A stretch of DNA of 64,000 bases from Paraburkholderia podalyriae. Lineage in GTDB: Bacteria > Pseudomonadota > Gammaproteobacteria > Burkholderiales > Burkholderiaceae. Location: NCBI RefSeq assembly GCF_014397785.1, contig NZ_VZQQ01000028.1:19167-83166 (forward strand), written 5' to 3'. The notes below the pieces were generated by a model. It saw only the letters and a list, made by a program, of their open reading frames with translations, was not told where the DNA came from and ran no database searches. Of this stretch, positions 26,721 through 35,893 are shown piece by piece. A program made the position numbers and the translations under genes. Position 1 is the stretch's first letter, and every line of letters begins with the position of its first letter.

Positions 26721-27179
26721 TTACTCCTCGACGACGATAGGCGAACTTTCGGTTCCTGCGAGAAAATCCCTGAGTTGCTCTTCGGCGTGACGTACCGCAT
26801 GCAGTGGTGCGCGGGCAAGTTGCGCGTCATACAGCGCTATCAGTTCTTCAAAGTCACCGATGACGTCCGGCGTCAGACGCCATTCGCCCGTCCCATACGC
26901 GTGCGCCAGCGCCACCTCCACAGCGCACTCGGCGACCTTGAAGTGCGCGGCGGGATGCCTTCCGTAGCCCGCGCGTTGCAAGAAATAAGCAAGATAGACG
27001 GCGCGCATCAGTTCGTTGATCAGGTGACTATTGGCCTGGCACTCACGACAAGCGACCAGCGCCAGATGCAGCCTCAGGGACTGTTCGCTAGCGGACGCAC
27101 GATCCATCGGTAACAACAGCGCCTTTGTCAGCGGCCGGCGTGGCTGGCCAGTCCGAGACCGGTTTCGTTTGACGGACAT
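26721..27179 (-). CDS. Hypothetical protein
   Basis: A 152-residue protein with a basic N-terminus (SVKRNRSRTGQPRRPLTKAL) and a helical body including LVACRECQANSHLINELMRAV and FLQRAGYGRHPAAHFKVAE. No signal peptide or membrane segment. I recall similar conserved proteins on Burkholderia accessory elements but cannot name a function. The pattern (basic tail, all-helical body) would suit a nucleic-acid-associated protein; that is only an impression. Confidence 0.55.
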   Translation of the reverse strand: MSVKRNRSRTGQPRRPLTKALLLPMDRASASEQSLRLHLALVACRECQANSHLINELMRAVYLAYFLQRAGYGRHPAAHFKVAECAVEVALAHAYGTGEWRLTPDVIGDFEELIALYDAQLARAPLHAVRHAEEQLRDFLAGTESSPIVVEE

Positions 27180-27720
27180 CTACTCGAAGCAGGGTGGTCT
27201 GGGAAGATAGCCCGATTATAGCGAAGCTGTCTGCCGGATCAGTTTCGGTGGTCACACCACCGACTTATGCGTACAAGTATTGGAAAGGGAGTGCATCCGC
27301 AAAAAGGTTGTGAAGAGGCCGTGCTCCTGGACGTCAGTAGTTCGGCAGCAGCTCAATCAATCCTGATTTCTCGCAATCGTCCCGCGCTTCCGTAGACCGC
27401 CGTGAATCTGTCACTGTTGCGACAATCAATCCGTTACGGGCCACGCCTCTTGTCCCCCTAGGCAACCACTCCGGCCGTGTCATCGAAGAGGTGCCGGTCG
27501 GCCGGAAAGATACCGTCAGAAGGAACAAGCCGATCGACCGCCTCGGCTGGTTCCGGCCGACCGCATCAGGCAGTAGCCGGCCAACTTCCGCCGTTCGACG
27601 GGGCGATCTGCCGCCACTCCAACGGCTTAGGTATGTCGGATAGCGGCCGTTCGAGCAACCGACAGAGAACGGCCCTTGCGATGGCTGAGTCTCCGAAGTC
27701 GACAATAAGTCATGGTCCTC
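27180..27720. other. Intergenic stretch before the homogentisate operon end
   Basis: About 540 bases. The minus strand 27334-27705 is open for 123 codons, but the product (ending CEKSGLIELLPNY) shows no recognised domain and could be chance or a decayed gene. It marks the edge between the accessory strip and the maiA end. Confidence 0.35.
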
Positions 27721-28401
27721 TTACGACGCCGCGTCTGGCTGTCTGCTCGGATGCGCGTTCTGAAAAGCCTGTAGTGCGCTGCAGGCCTCGACGATTTCCA
27801 ATAAACGCGGGCATTGGGAGAGATCGACCTCGAACCGTCGCGCATTAAACAACTGAGGCACCACGCAACAGTCTGCCAGCGTGGGTCGATCGCCATGGCA
27901 GAAGCGCCCGGATGAACCCATATCCACCAATAGCGTTTCCAACGCCTCGAGTCCGGTCGTCATCCAGTGGCGCATCCAATCTAGCCGTGCCGCCTCGTCG
28001 ACATGTATCTCGTGCTCCAGATATTTTAGAACCCGCGGATTGTTAAGCGGATGGATTTCACTCCCGATTGATAGCGCCAACTGCCTTACCTCTGCACGCG
28101 CAAATGGTGCGTCGGGCAACAACGGCGGGTCGGGGCGGCATTCCTCGAGGTATTCGATGATGGCCAACGATTGACGGATGGTTCGACCATCCTCGCGGTA
28201 GCTCGGCACGAAAGGATTTACCGCGCGATATTCGGGTTGATGTTGCTGTCTGCCGTCACGAAGCAAGTGGACGGGCACTGTACGGTAATCGAGACCCTTC
28301 AGGTTGAGCGCAATGCGCACCCGGTACGCCGCAGAACTGCGGAAATATGTGTAAAGGACGCGATCTGAGACCGCAGCTTCCGGCTTGTTCGAAACTGTCA
28401 T
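27721..28401 (-). CDS. maiA: Maleylacetoacetate isomerase
   Basis: A 226-residue zeta-class glutathione S-transferase. The family motif YTYFRSSAAYRVRIALNLKGL near residues 16-36 contains the SSxxxR active-site segment, and VNPFVPSYREDGRTIRQSLAIIEYLEE forms the glutathione site. It isomerises 4-maleylacetoacetate to fumarylacetoacetate with glutathione. Start at 28401 follows GGAACCACCG. It is the last gene of the homogentisate operon, 13 bases after fahA. Confidence 0.93.
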   Translation of the reverse strand: MTVSNKPEAAVSDRVLYTYFRSSAAYRVRIALNLKGLDYRTVPVHLLRDGRQQHQPEYRAVNPFVPSYREDGRTIRQSLAIIEYLEECRPDPPLLPDAPFARAEVRQLALSIGSEIHPLNNPRVLKYLEHEIHVDEAARLDWMRHWMTTGLEALETLLVDMGSSGRFCHGDRPTLADCCVVPQLFNARRFEVDLSQCPRLLEIVEACSALQAFQNAHPSRQPDAAS

Positions 28402-28414
28402 CGGTGGTTCCTTT

Positions 28415-29683
28415 TCAGGCCAGGACGGTGCCACGGACTTCGCCGAGTCCGATGCGAACCGCGCCGGGACGTTCGCACCATCCACGCAGAATCAGCGTGT
28501 CGCCGTCCTCCAGGAAGGTCCGCTGCTCGCCATTGGCCAGCACGACGGGCTGCCTGCCGCCCTCGGTCAATTCGAGTAGCGAGCCAGCCTCATTGGCGGC
28601 GGGGCCCGACAATGTACCGGAACCAAGCAGATCGCCTGGCTGGAGATTGCAGCCGTTGACCGTGTGGTGGGTCACCAGTTGTGCCGCTGTCCAGTAGGCC
28701 GCTGAGCCAGCGTTGCCCAGCGTCAAGCGCTGAGGTGGGAGGCCTGACCCGACCATGCGCTCCGTTAGGATCAACACCTCAAGTGTGATGTCGAATGCGC
28801 CTTCCTTGCGATTGCGGGCGGCGTCGAGGTAAGGGAGCGGCTGCGGGTCACCGTCGGGACGCGTCAACGGCGCGCGGAAGGGTGCCAGTGCCTCGGTCGT
28901 GATTAACCACGGAGAGACGGTTGTCGCGAAGTTCTTGGACAGGAACGGGCCGAGCGGCTGGTACTCCCACGCCTGGATGTCGCGCGCGGACCAGTCGTTG
29001 AGCAGTGTCACACCGAAAAGATGATTCTCCGCGTCTTCGATGGAAACGGGTCGCCCCAAATCGTTGCCGCGACCGACGAAGTAGCCAAGTTCGAGTTCGT
29101 AGTCCAGTCGTCGGCTGGGACCAAAGGTGGGTTGCGCGGCGTCCGGCGTTTTGGTTTGCCCACGCGGACGCCGAAACGTCTGGCCGCTCACGCGAATGGA
29201 TGAAGACCGACCGTGATAACCAATCGGCATCCATTTGTAATTCGGCATCAGCGGCTGGTCGGGCCTGAACAGCTTGCCGACAGACATGGCGTGGTGAATG
29301 CCCGTATAAAAATCTGTGTAGTCTCCGATTCGGCAAGGCGCTGCCATCTCCGCCGCGCTCTGGTTGATAAGCAGCGTCGACCATGCTTGTTGCTGCTCGC
29401 TGCCGTGCGCCAGGCCTCGGGAAATGGCGCGGCGCAACTCCAGTCGAGTTGTTGAATCAAGTGCCATCAACGCGTTCATGTCCGGACTGTCGATCAGGCC
29501 TGTGCCCTGCAGACTTAAAATCTGGTCGCCAATGGCTACCCCAATCTTGAAGTCCTCGTCCGTGCCCATCGGTCGATAACGACCAAATGGAAGATTCTGG
29601 ATTGGAAAATCGCTCCCCGGTCGGTTTGCCTGTTCCACCCAACTTTTCAGAGCCGGGCTGTGCGTCTCGTTGATCAACGACAT
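28415..29683 (-). CDS. fahA: Fumarylacetoacetase
   Basis: A 422-residue metal-dependent hydrolase that splits fumarylacetoacetate into fumarate and acetoacetate. Active-site blocks are intact: DYTDFYTGIHHA (metal Asp and catalytic His), GYHGRSSSI, LDYELELGYFVG (metal glutamates) and LLNDWSARDIQAWEY (metal Asp). The start at 29683 follows TTGGAGAAATCAC. Between hmgA (20-base gap) and maiA in one operon. Length is normal for the bacterial enzyme. Confidence 0.95.
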   Translation of the reverse strand: MSLINETHSPALKSWVEQANRPGSDFPIQNLPFGRYRPMGTDEDFKIGVAIGDQILSLQGTGLIDSPDMNALMALDSTTRLELRRAISRGLAHGSEQQQAWSTLLINQSAAEMAAPCRIGDYTDFYTGIHHAMSVGKLFRPDQPLMPNYKWMPIGYHGRSSSIRVSGQTFRRPRGQTKTPDAAQPTFGPSRRLDYELELGYFVGRGNDLGRPVSIEDAENHLFGVTLLNDWSARDIQAWEYQPLGPFLSKNFATTVSPWLITTEALAPFRAPLTRPDGDPQPLPYLDAARNRKEGAFDITLEVLILTERMVGSGLPPQRLTLGNAGSAAYWTAAQLVTHHTVNGCNLQPGDLLGSGTLSGPAANEAGSLLELTEGGRQPVVLANGEQRTFLEDGDTLILRGWCERPGAVRIGLGEVRGTVLA

Positions 29684-29703
29684 GTGATTTCTCCAACGTC
29701 CTA

Positions 29704-30999
29704 TCAGGCTTGTGCCGGGTTGAAATGCTTCTTGAGGCCCTGCCAGCACCGGTAATACTCGCCTTGGAGCTGCGACGATTCCAGCGCATGGCGCGTCGGC
29801 CGGATGACGGCGGGCGTTTCGAACATGAACGCCAGCGTGTTCGTGATGTGATCAGGCCGGGTCGTGTCTGCGGTGCTCGCCCTGGCGAAGGTTTCGGCAT
29901 CTGGGCCATGACCACTCATGCAGTTGTGAAGCGACGCACCGCCGGGCGCAAAACCTTCAGCCTTCGCGTCATACGCGCCATGAATCAGTCCCATGAACTC
30001 GCTTGCGAAATTTCGGTGGAACCATGGCGGACGGAACGTGTTTTCCATGGGCAACCAACGCGGCGGGAAAATGACAAAGTCGATCGAATCGACGCCGGGG
30101 GTATCAGTGGGGGACTGGAGCACCAGGAAAATCGAGGGGTCGGGATGGTCGTAGCTTATTGAACCAATCGTGTTGAAGCGCCGCAGGTCGTACTTGTACG
30201 GCGCATAGTTTCCGTGCCATGCGACGACGTCGAGCGGCGAGTGGTCGATCCGGGAGCGCCAGAGATTGCCTTCGAACTTCGCGATCAGTTCGAAGTCGCC
30301 TTCCCGGTCTTCATACGACGCGACCGGCGTCAGAAAATCACGCGGATTCGCCAGGCCATTGGAGCCAATGACGCCAAGGTCGGGCAGCTTGAACAGGGCG
30401 CCATAGTTCTCGCACACGTAGCCGCGCGCCTCGCCATCGGGCAGTTCAACCCGGAAACGCACGCCTCGCGGGATGACGACGATCTCCTGCGGTTCGACTT
30501 CCAGCAGTCCCATTTCGGTTGCCACGCGCAGCCGTCCTTGTTGCGGCACGACAAGCAACTCACCGTCGGCGTTGTAGAAAAACCGGTCGGTCATGGAACA
30601 GTTCGCGGCATACAGGTGGATACCGCATCCTCGCCCTACATCGGGCGCGCCGTTGCCCGCCATGGTTACAAGGCCAGCCACGAAATCGGTCGGTGCATCG
30701 GGCATCGGAAGAGGATCCCAGCGCAACTGATCCGGTGGCGTCGGTACTTCGTCGAAGCGGCTCAACAGGCGCGAGTTCTCGATATGCTGGAATGGCGAGT
30801 GCATGGCCGCTGGCCGGATCCGGTACAACCACGAACGCCGATTGTTATGACGCGGCGCCGTGAATGCAGTCCCTGAGAGTTGTTCTGCGTATAGGCCATA
30901 AGGCACGCGTTGCGGAGAGTTACGCCCCAGGGGAAGGGCGCCCGGCAGCGCCTCGGTGGCAAATTCATTGGCGAAGCCGGTTTGATAATTGACGGTCAT
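29704..30999 (-). CDS. hmgA: Homogentisate 1,2-dioxygenase
   Basis: A 431-residue Fe(II) ring-cleavage dioxygenase converting homogentisate to 4-maleylacetoacetate. It begins YQTGFANEFATEALPGALP, the conserved family N-terminus. The iron ligands lie in PPWFHRNFASEFMG (His and Glu) and in GGASLHNCMSGHGPD (His). Length matches the family. Next genes fahA and maiA complete the central tyrosine/phenylacetate homogentisate route. Confidence 0.96.
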   Translation of the reverse strand: MTVNYQTGFANEFATEALPGALPLGRNSPQRVPYGLYAEQLSGTAFTAPRHNNRRSWLYRIRPAAMHSPFQHIENSRLLSRFDEVPTPPDQLRWDPLPMPDAPTDFVAGLVTMAGNGAPDVGRGCGIHLYAANCSMTDRFFYNADGELLVVPQQGRLRVATEMGLLEVEPQEIVVIPRGVRFRVELPDGEARGYVCENYGALFKLPDLGVIGSNGLANPRDFLTPVASYEDREGDFELIAKFEGNLWRSRIDHSPLDVVAWHGNYAPYKYDLRRFNTIGSISYDHPDPSIFLVLQSPTDTPGVDSIDFVIFPPRWLPMENTFRPPWFHRNFASEFMGLIHGAYDAKAEGFAPGGASLHNCMSGHGPDAETFARASTADTTRPDHITNTLAFMFETPAVIRPTRHALESSQLQGEYYRCWQGLKKHFNPAQA

Positions 31000-31070
31000 T
31001 GTTTCGCGTTCCTGCGAAGGATATGGGAAGCCAGAAAAAGTGCTACGAGGCGGGCTTGTGGATTGGAACC

Positions 31071-31262
31071 CTACCGCGGCGCTGATTCAGTCATTCCTTC
31101 GCTTGCGTCGTCGATTAAATTCAGTGCGACGGCGGGGTCGTCGATCCTGTCGATCGCGAGCATGGCGAAGCGCGCGAGGAAAAGCGAAGTGTTCGGCTGA
31201 CCCAGTTGAGTCATGGTCTTGCACAGCCGGGTATAAATGATGTCGAGGTCGCTGTCAGTCAT
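31071..31262 (-). CDS. DUF2783-type small protein
   Basis: A 63-residue protein starting MTDSDLDIIYTRLCKTMTQLG, then SLFLARFAMLAIDRIDDPAV. It matches my memory of the DUF2783 family, small partners found next to flavin aromatic hydroxylases in homogentisate-type clusters. It is 26 bases after the hydroxylase gene. A stabilising or regulatory partner of that enzyme is a guess from context. Confidence 0.75.
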   Translation of the reverse strand: MTDSDLDIIYTRLCKTMTQLGQPNTSLFLARFAMLAIDRIDDPAVALNLIDDASEGMTESAPR

Positions 31263-31288
31263 CGCGTTCTCCTTTACCGGTTTGGTGA

Positions 31289-32986
31289 TCACATTTGAAG
31301 GGTGTGGTGGATGGCGGCCGCAACATCTGCAGCCGCTGCCGCATGCCAGCGTCCCAGTACATGGCCGTCCGGGCGAACCAGGTATACGGTGCCGGGTCTG
31401 GCGTTGTACATGGCGAACAGCCGACCTGTGTGGTCCCAGTTGTGATTGTTGTTCGTCTCGGGGTGAAGATGCGAAGTCACGGGGATCAGCTTGAAAGGCA
31501 GCTTTTCCTCTTGAAGCGTTGCTTCGAGTTCGGCAAATTCCACCGGTACGCGTCCGTCTTCGCTGAAGTGCAGAGCGGTGAACCTTGGAGTGATCAAGTC
31601 CGTCAGATGAGCCTCCCTCGCGCTGCCGCCCTCGACGATCGTCAATGGGCATTCGGTCAACACGGCCCCCGGCGCAGGACCAGCCTCAAACGCGCCCGAC
31701 TGTGCTTCAGGCGTGTTGAGCGGCGACTCCGTATAACTGATGGCAGAAGTCTGCCGCGGGTTTATCAGAGAACGCACGCGTTCATGCTTGATCGCCAAGC
31801 TCAATACGGCCTTGCGCATCAACTCGAAGGCGAATGAGGGCGGCGCCATGAATTCGGTGCTCTTGGCACCGTAGCTAAGGTTTTCGTGGGCCGCAAAGAC
31901 GCGCTCGTCTGAATAGCTGTCGAGCAATCCTTCGGACGCCAGGCCACGGACGACGAACGCCAGTTTCCACGCGAGGTTGTCCGCGTCATCGATTCCTGAA
32001 TTCGCGCCGCGCACGCCAAAAATCGGCACCAGATGGGCTGCATCGCCGCCAAACAGCACGCGATCGTGACGATAGCTTTCCAGGGTCAAGGCATTGGCCT
32101 TGTAGATCGTGATCCAGATGGGTGCCCAGGCGCCACGTTCGCCCATCATGTCCAACAGGCCTTGCACCCGTGGCATGACATTTTCAGGCTTGACTGCCTG
32201 TTCGGCGTCCTCGCCGTCCCGTAATTGGTAATCGATGCGCCAGACATTGTCAGGCTGCTTGTGGACCAGCACAGTGGAGCCCGGGTTCGACGATGGATCG
32301 AAGTAGGCAAGACGCTCGGTCGGCCGCTCGCTCTCGAGCTCGATATCGACGATGACGTAACGGCCCTCGTAGCTCGTCCCATTGAGCTGCAAGCCCAATG
32401 CCTCGCGGATCGTGCTGCGCCCACCATCGCAGGCGACCACCCAGTCCGTATTGAGCGAATAGTCGCCTTCGGCAGTCGCGAGGCGAAGCATGGCGCCGTC
32501 CGTACGCGAATCGATGGCGGTCACCTTGGTCTGCCAGCGGATGTCGATCAGATCAGACTTCCGTTGCGCGGCGTCCAGGAGAAACTGTTCGATGTGATAT
32601 TGCGCGACGTTCACCATCGGAGGCAGTTTCTGGTTGTCGTCCTGCGGCATCTTGAAGTGCAGCACTTCGGTGTCGCGATAAAAACTGCGCCCACCGGCCC
32701 ACGGCAGTCCGGTCTTCAGAAACCCGTCCACTGCACCCAGGCGCTCGATGATTTCCAGGCTCCGACGCGAGATACAGATGGCCCGGCTGCCATAGCATAC
32801 GGAATCATCGGCTTCGATCAATACGGAAGGAACGCCGTGATTGGCGAGGCCAAGTGCCACGGCGAGTCCGACAGGGCCACCGCCGACGATCGTCACTGCA
32901 TGTCGCTTTGTCTCGATGCCGTTGTCAAGATTCGGCATCTGGCCAGCGTACTTTTTTGCAGTGAAGGGATAAGCTTTGAATTCCAT
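31289..32986 (-). CDS. FAD-dependent aromatic hydroxylase (MhpA/PheA class A monooxygenase)
   Basis: A 565-residue class A flavin monooxygenase. VTIVGGGPVGLAVALGLANHG binds FAD near residue 30; the DG-type motif is DWVVACDGGRSTIREALG; the second FAD motif is VLFGGDAAHLVPIFGVRGAN. A C-terminal thioredoxin-like domain is typical of the phenol hydroxylase branch. The start at 32986 follows TTAAGGAGCAAACG. Being in one operon with hmgA, it most likely hydroxylates 3-hydroxyphenylacetate (or a relative) to homogentisate; that assignment is from context. Confidence 0.85.
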   Translation of the reverse strand: MEFKAYPFTAKKYAGQMPNLDNGIETKRHAVTIVGGGPVGLAVALGLANHGVPSVLIEADDSVCYGSRAICISRRSLEIIERLGAVDGFLKTGLPWAGGRSFYRDTEVLHFKMPQDDNQKLPPMVNVAQYHIEQFLLDAAQRKSDLIDIRWQTKVTAIDSRTDGAMLRLATAEGDYSLNTDWVVACDGGRSTIREALGLQLNGTSYEGRYVIVDIELESERPTERLAYFDPSSNPGSTVLVHKQPDNVWRIDYQLRDGEDAEQAVKPENVMPRVQGLLDMMGERGAWAPIWITIYKANALTLESYRHDRVLFGGDAAHLVPIFGVRGANSGIDDADNLAWKLAFVVRGLASEGLLDSYSDERVFAAHENLSYGAKSTEFMAPPSFAFELMRKAVLSLAIKHERVRSLINPRQTSAISYTESPLNTPEAQSGAFEAGPAPGAVLTECPLTIVEGGSAREAHLTDLITPRFTALHFSEDGRVPVEFAELEATLQEEKLPFKLIPVTSHLHPETNNNHNWDHTGRLFAMYNARPGTVYLVRPDGHVLGRWHAAAAADVAAAIHHTLQM

Positions 32987-33091
32987 CGTTTGCTCCTTAA
33001 CGAATTCTGGTAAGCGGGGGGCTACGCATGGGCTGCGCCTCGATGCTGCCGTAACGCCATCGGCGTATTCGCCCAAGTAGGGCAATCCGCA

Positions 33092-34483
33092 CTAACGTGC
33101 GTTGCTAGATAGTTCCGCGTCGCGGGAGCGCTTGGGCTGAACGGGCAGCACTGCCACCACGATGGCGCCGATCACGAGCAATGCCGCTGCATAGAGCAAT
33201 CCGGCCGAGAAGCTATGGGTGAGATCCTTCAGCCATCCCACGACCAGGGGGTTCAGCGCCGACCCGATGTTGCCGGTCGCGTTGATCACTGCGATCCCAA
33301 CGGCACGGGCCCGGAGGCTCAATGCGTGATCAGGGGTTGTCCAGAAGATCGACATGGCGGTGTACGAACCCGCCGACGCGAGGCAGATGCCTAACATCTG
33401 AATCACGGGGTTGGTGGAATAGGCGGTGCAAAGCCAGCCAGCAGCGGAAAACAGCATCGGCAACATCAGGTGCCATTTGCGCTCCTGTTTGCGATCAGAG
33501 CGTCTTCCCCACCAGATCATTGCAACGATCGTGCAGATTTGCGGGATCGCGGCCAGCAGGCCGACGGCCCGGTTGCTCGCGTCAGCGCTGAAGCTTTTGA
33601 CGATCAGGGGCGTCCAGACGGCAACCATTGCTAGCGTGTTGACCAGACAGAAATAAGCGAGCGCAAATTTGAGGACCGTTGGCGAGAAGAGCTCGCTGAG
33701 AAGGCTTCTTTCGTCGGTGGCGGGCGAATGCGGCACGGGGTCGGCGTTGTGCTCGGCCGCGAGGGTCTTCGAAAGCGTGCGCTTCTCATCGGCAGTGAGC
33801 CAGTGCGCCTTCTCGGGAACATCGCGCAGATAGCCGAATACGACCAGACCCAAGATCGCCGAAGGCAGACCCTCCAGACAGAAGAGCCACTGCCATCCTT
33901 TGAGGCCAAGCGTTCCATCCAGCGCCAGAATGTATCCCGAGAGCGCGGAGCCGACCGCGGCCGTGACGGGCATCGCGATCATGAACAAAGCGTTGGCCCT
34001 CGCGCGATATGCGCTCGGAAACCAATACGTCATGTAAAGCAGGATGCCTGGTAGAAAGCCCGCCTCGGTCACGCCGACGAGGATTCGCAACAGGTAAAGC
34101 GTTCCCGGACTCGATGCGAACATCGTCGCTGTAGAGGCCAGACCCCAGGCGATCATGATAGTCCCGATCCATTTCCGCGCGCCGATGCGCGCCAGGACGA
34201 TGTTGCTGGGAATGCCGAACGCGATATATGCAATATAAAATAACGTGGTCGCCAGACCGAACTGGACGCCGGAGAGGCCGAGATCCTTCATCATGGTAAG
34301 GCCGGCAAATCCGATATTGATCCGGTCCATGAACGAGAAGAAGAACAGGACGAAGAGAAACCAAAGAAGGTGCCGGGAGACCTTGGCGATGACACGCTGC
34401 TCTCGCATCGATTCACCAGATCCAGCACCGTTTGCCGGACCGCCAGGAAGCGGACTGCGGTCAGCCAATGGGGTCGTTTCCAT
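33092..34483 (-). CDS. MFS transporter, anion:cation symporter (ACS) type
   Basis: A 463-residue, roughly 12-helix carrier. FMDRINIGFAGLTMMKDLGLS near residue 55 and RILVGVTEAGFLPGILLYMTYWFPSAYRARA are ACS signatures (phthalate, tartrate and hydroxyphenylacetate carriers). An ATG at 34483 is preferred since GGAGAC precedes it; an in-frame ATG at 34531 is possible. Operon position before the hydroxylase suggests import of the aromatic acid that feeds homogentisate, for example hydroxyphenylacetate. Confidence 0.85.
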   Translation of the reverse strand: METTPLADRSPLPGGPANGAGSGESMREQRVIAKVSRHLLWFLFVLFFFSFMDRINIGFAGLTMMKDLGLSGVQFGLATTLFYIAYIAFGIPSNIVLARIGARKWIGTIMIAWGLASTATMFASSPGTLYLLRILVGVTEAGFLPGILLYMTYWFPSAYRARANALFMIAMPVTAAVGSALSGYILALDGTLGLKGWQWLFCLEGLPSAILGLVVFGYLRDVPEKAHWLTADEKRTLSKTLAAEHNADPVPHSPATDERSLLSELFSPTVLKFALAYFCLVNTLAMVAVWTPLIVKSFSADASNRAVGLLAAIPQICTIVAMIWWGRRSDRKQERKWHLMLPMLFSAAGWLCTAYSTNPVIQMLGICLASAGSYTAMSIFWTTPDHALSLRARAVGIAVINATGNIGSALNPLVVGWLKDLTHSFSAGLLYAAALLVIGAIVVAVLPVQPKRSRDAELSSNAR

Positions 34484-34711
34484 ACGGGTCGTCTCCAAAC
34501 TCAGCTCTATGTCGAGCGCCACAGCACTCAATGCAATCGCGTCAGGCTCGTCAGGGCGGCGAGGTATGGCGATGAGTGGAGTATGGAGATTCGCCCGCGC
34601 GCGCTGTCCCCAAAATGGGTACGACTTGACGGGTGAAATGGATTAGGAGAAACCCTCAGTGCCAGGCAAGCAGAAGATCGGGCACGGTCAGAGAGATGAC
34701 GCAGTGCGTGA

Positions 34712-35530
34712 TCATTCTCGGCTGGTAGCCAGGCACAAGGCAAACAACTGACGCTGGCTCGAAATGCCGAGGCGGCGAAAGGCCCGCTTTTGATAGGTCA
34801 CGACGCTGGAGGCTTTGACGCCCATAAGTTCTCCGATGTCTTTCGCGGTACGGCCCTCCAGAACGCCGCATAGGACATCGAGTTCGCGCTTCGACAACTC
34901 GGGGCAGATCCCTCGAATACGCACCAGCATCAGTTGCGGAATGCCGGTCTGAATCTGGCCGCATAGCACGTAATGATGCTTGGCGGTCTGGGCGATGAGC
35001 GGCGCAAAGGCCTCAATCAGCGCGATCTCGTTCGCGTGGAAATGGCCGCGCCTGCGGTCGCGGTAGAGATTGACGGAGAGCCAGATGTCCTGCGAGGGCT
35101 GCAGCAAAAGGGAGAGTCGGCCCGAAACGTCCGGCTGATGATAGCAAGCGGCTCGATACCCTTCATGCGAGATGTCTTCGATGGCCTGCTGGTGGAGCAG
35201 GACAGCCGAGTCGAGCTTCTGAGGACGGGCAGAGGAGATAATCGTCTGATTTCCGTCCAACGCATAGAAAGTCTTGGCGTAGGTATCCGCGACGTTGCTC
35301 AGATATCGACCGCCACGGTGGTCTGCGACCGAGACCGTCCGAGGACGATTGTTGAACTCGTAAGCAAAGACGGTGCACTGCGATATGCCTGCGGCATCCT
35401 CTAGGAGTTTCAGAACTTCCGCGGCGAAGGCGTTCGCATCGTTAGACCCGATGGCCGAGACCAGGCTCGTTGCCCGTGACAGATCCAGATGGCCGGAGAG
35501 GTTGGGACGATCAAGCCGCCATGAGCGCAT
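34712..35530 (-). CDS. LuxR-family transcriptional regulator
   Basis: A 272-residue regulator with a C-terminal LuxR/FixJ helix-turn-helix (LSKRELDVLCGVLEGRTAKDI then GELMGVKASSVVTYQKRAFR, about residues 205-255) and an N-terminal domain of about 190 residues that is not a response-regulator receiver. It stands first in the leftward homogentisate series, about 230 bases before the MFS gene. Likely activates that operon when it senses an aromatic acid. The start at 35530 is three bases from the broken paaE frame, so its promoter must lie within the paaE remnant. Confidence 0.82.
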   Translation of the reverse strand: MRSWRLDRPNLSGHLDLSRATSLVSAIGSNDANAFAAEVLKLLEDAAGISQCTVFAYEFNNRPRTVSVADHRGGRYLSNVADTYAKTFYALDGNQTIISSARPQKLDSAVLLHQQAIEDISHEGYRAACYHQPDVSGRLSLLLQPSQDIWLSVNLYRDRRRGHFHANEIALIEAFAPLIAQTAKHHYVLCGQIQTGIPQLMLVRIRGICPELSKRELDVLCGVLEGRTAKDIGELMGVKASSVVTYQKRAFRRLGISSQRQLFALCLATSRE

Positions 35531-35643
35531 GATTGGCCTCGGAGAGTGCCGAAAAGATGATTTTAAGCGACTCTGCGGCGGAAGATCGCTCGCTTTTGTT
35601 CCCGTCAGAACTTGCGGCAAAGAGGAGAAGGCGACGCAACGCG

Positions 35644-35856
35644 ATGGCCAAAATACCAGCCTTCGCGTTCGTAGCACTGCCCTACGCCTGCAAGGGCGGA
35701 GTGTGCTGCACATGCCGGGCGAAAGTGCTCGAAGGCGAAGTGAAGATGGAAAAGAACTACACGCTCGAACAACGCGAAATCGACGATGGCTTCGTGCTCA
35801 CGTGCCAGTGTCATCCGATCTCGGATCGGGTGGTTGTGAGCTACGACGAACGGTAA
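35644..35856 (+). pseudogene. paaE: Truncated paaE: C-terminal ferredoxin part of phenylacetyl-CoA epoxidase reductase
   Basis: The 70 residues from ATG 35644 contain LPYACKGGVCCTCRAKVLEG and, after about 30 residues, LTCQCHPISDRVVVSYDER. This is the plant-type 2Fe-2S domain at the end of PaaE, with all four cysteines present (C-x4-C-x2-C...C). The usual N-terminal FAD/NADPH reductase of about 260 residues, and the start of the ferredoxin fold, are missing; the preceding bases give unrelated sequence. It cannot serve as the full reductase. A free ferredoxin product is possible but unlikely, since the fold lacks its first strands. Confidence 0.8.
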
Positions 35857-35893
35857 TCGAAGGACACCAACCCTTATCAAGCGGCGGCTCACG

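Noticed and set aside
27334..27705. Minus-strand ORF of 123 codons as a gene
   Set aside because: No ribosome binding site, no recognised domain and composition between coding and shadow; noted only as an open stretch.
35533..35856. Treating the paaE remnant as a complete ferredoxin gene
   Set aside because: The first strands of the ferredoxin fold are replaced by unrelated basic sequence, and the family protein is normally fused to a reductase that is absent.
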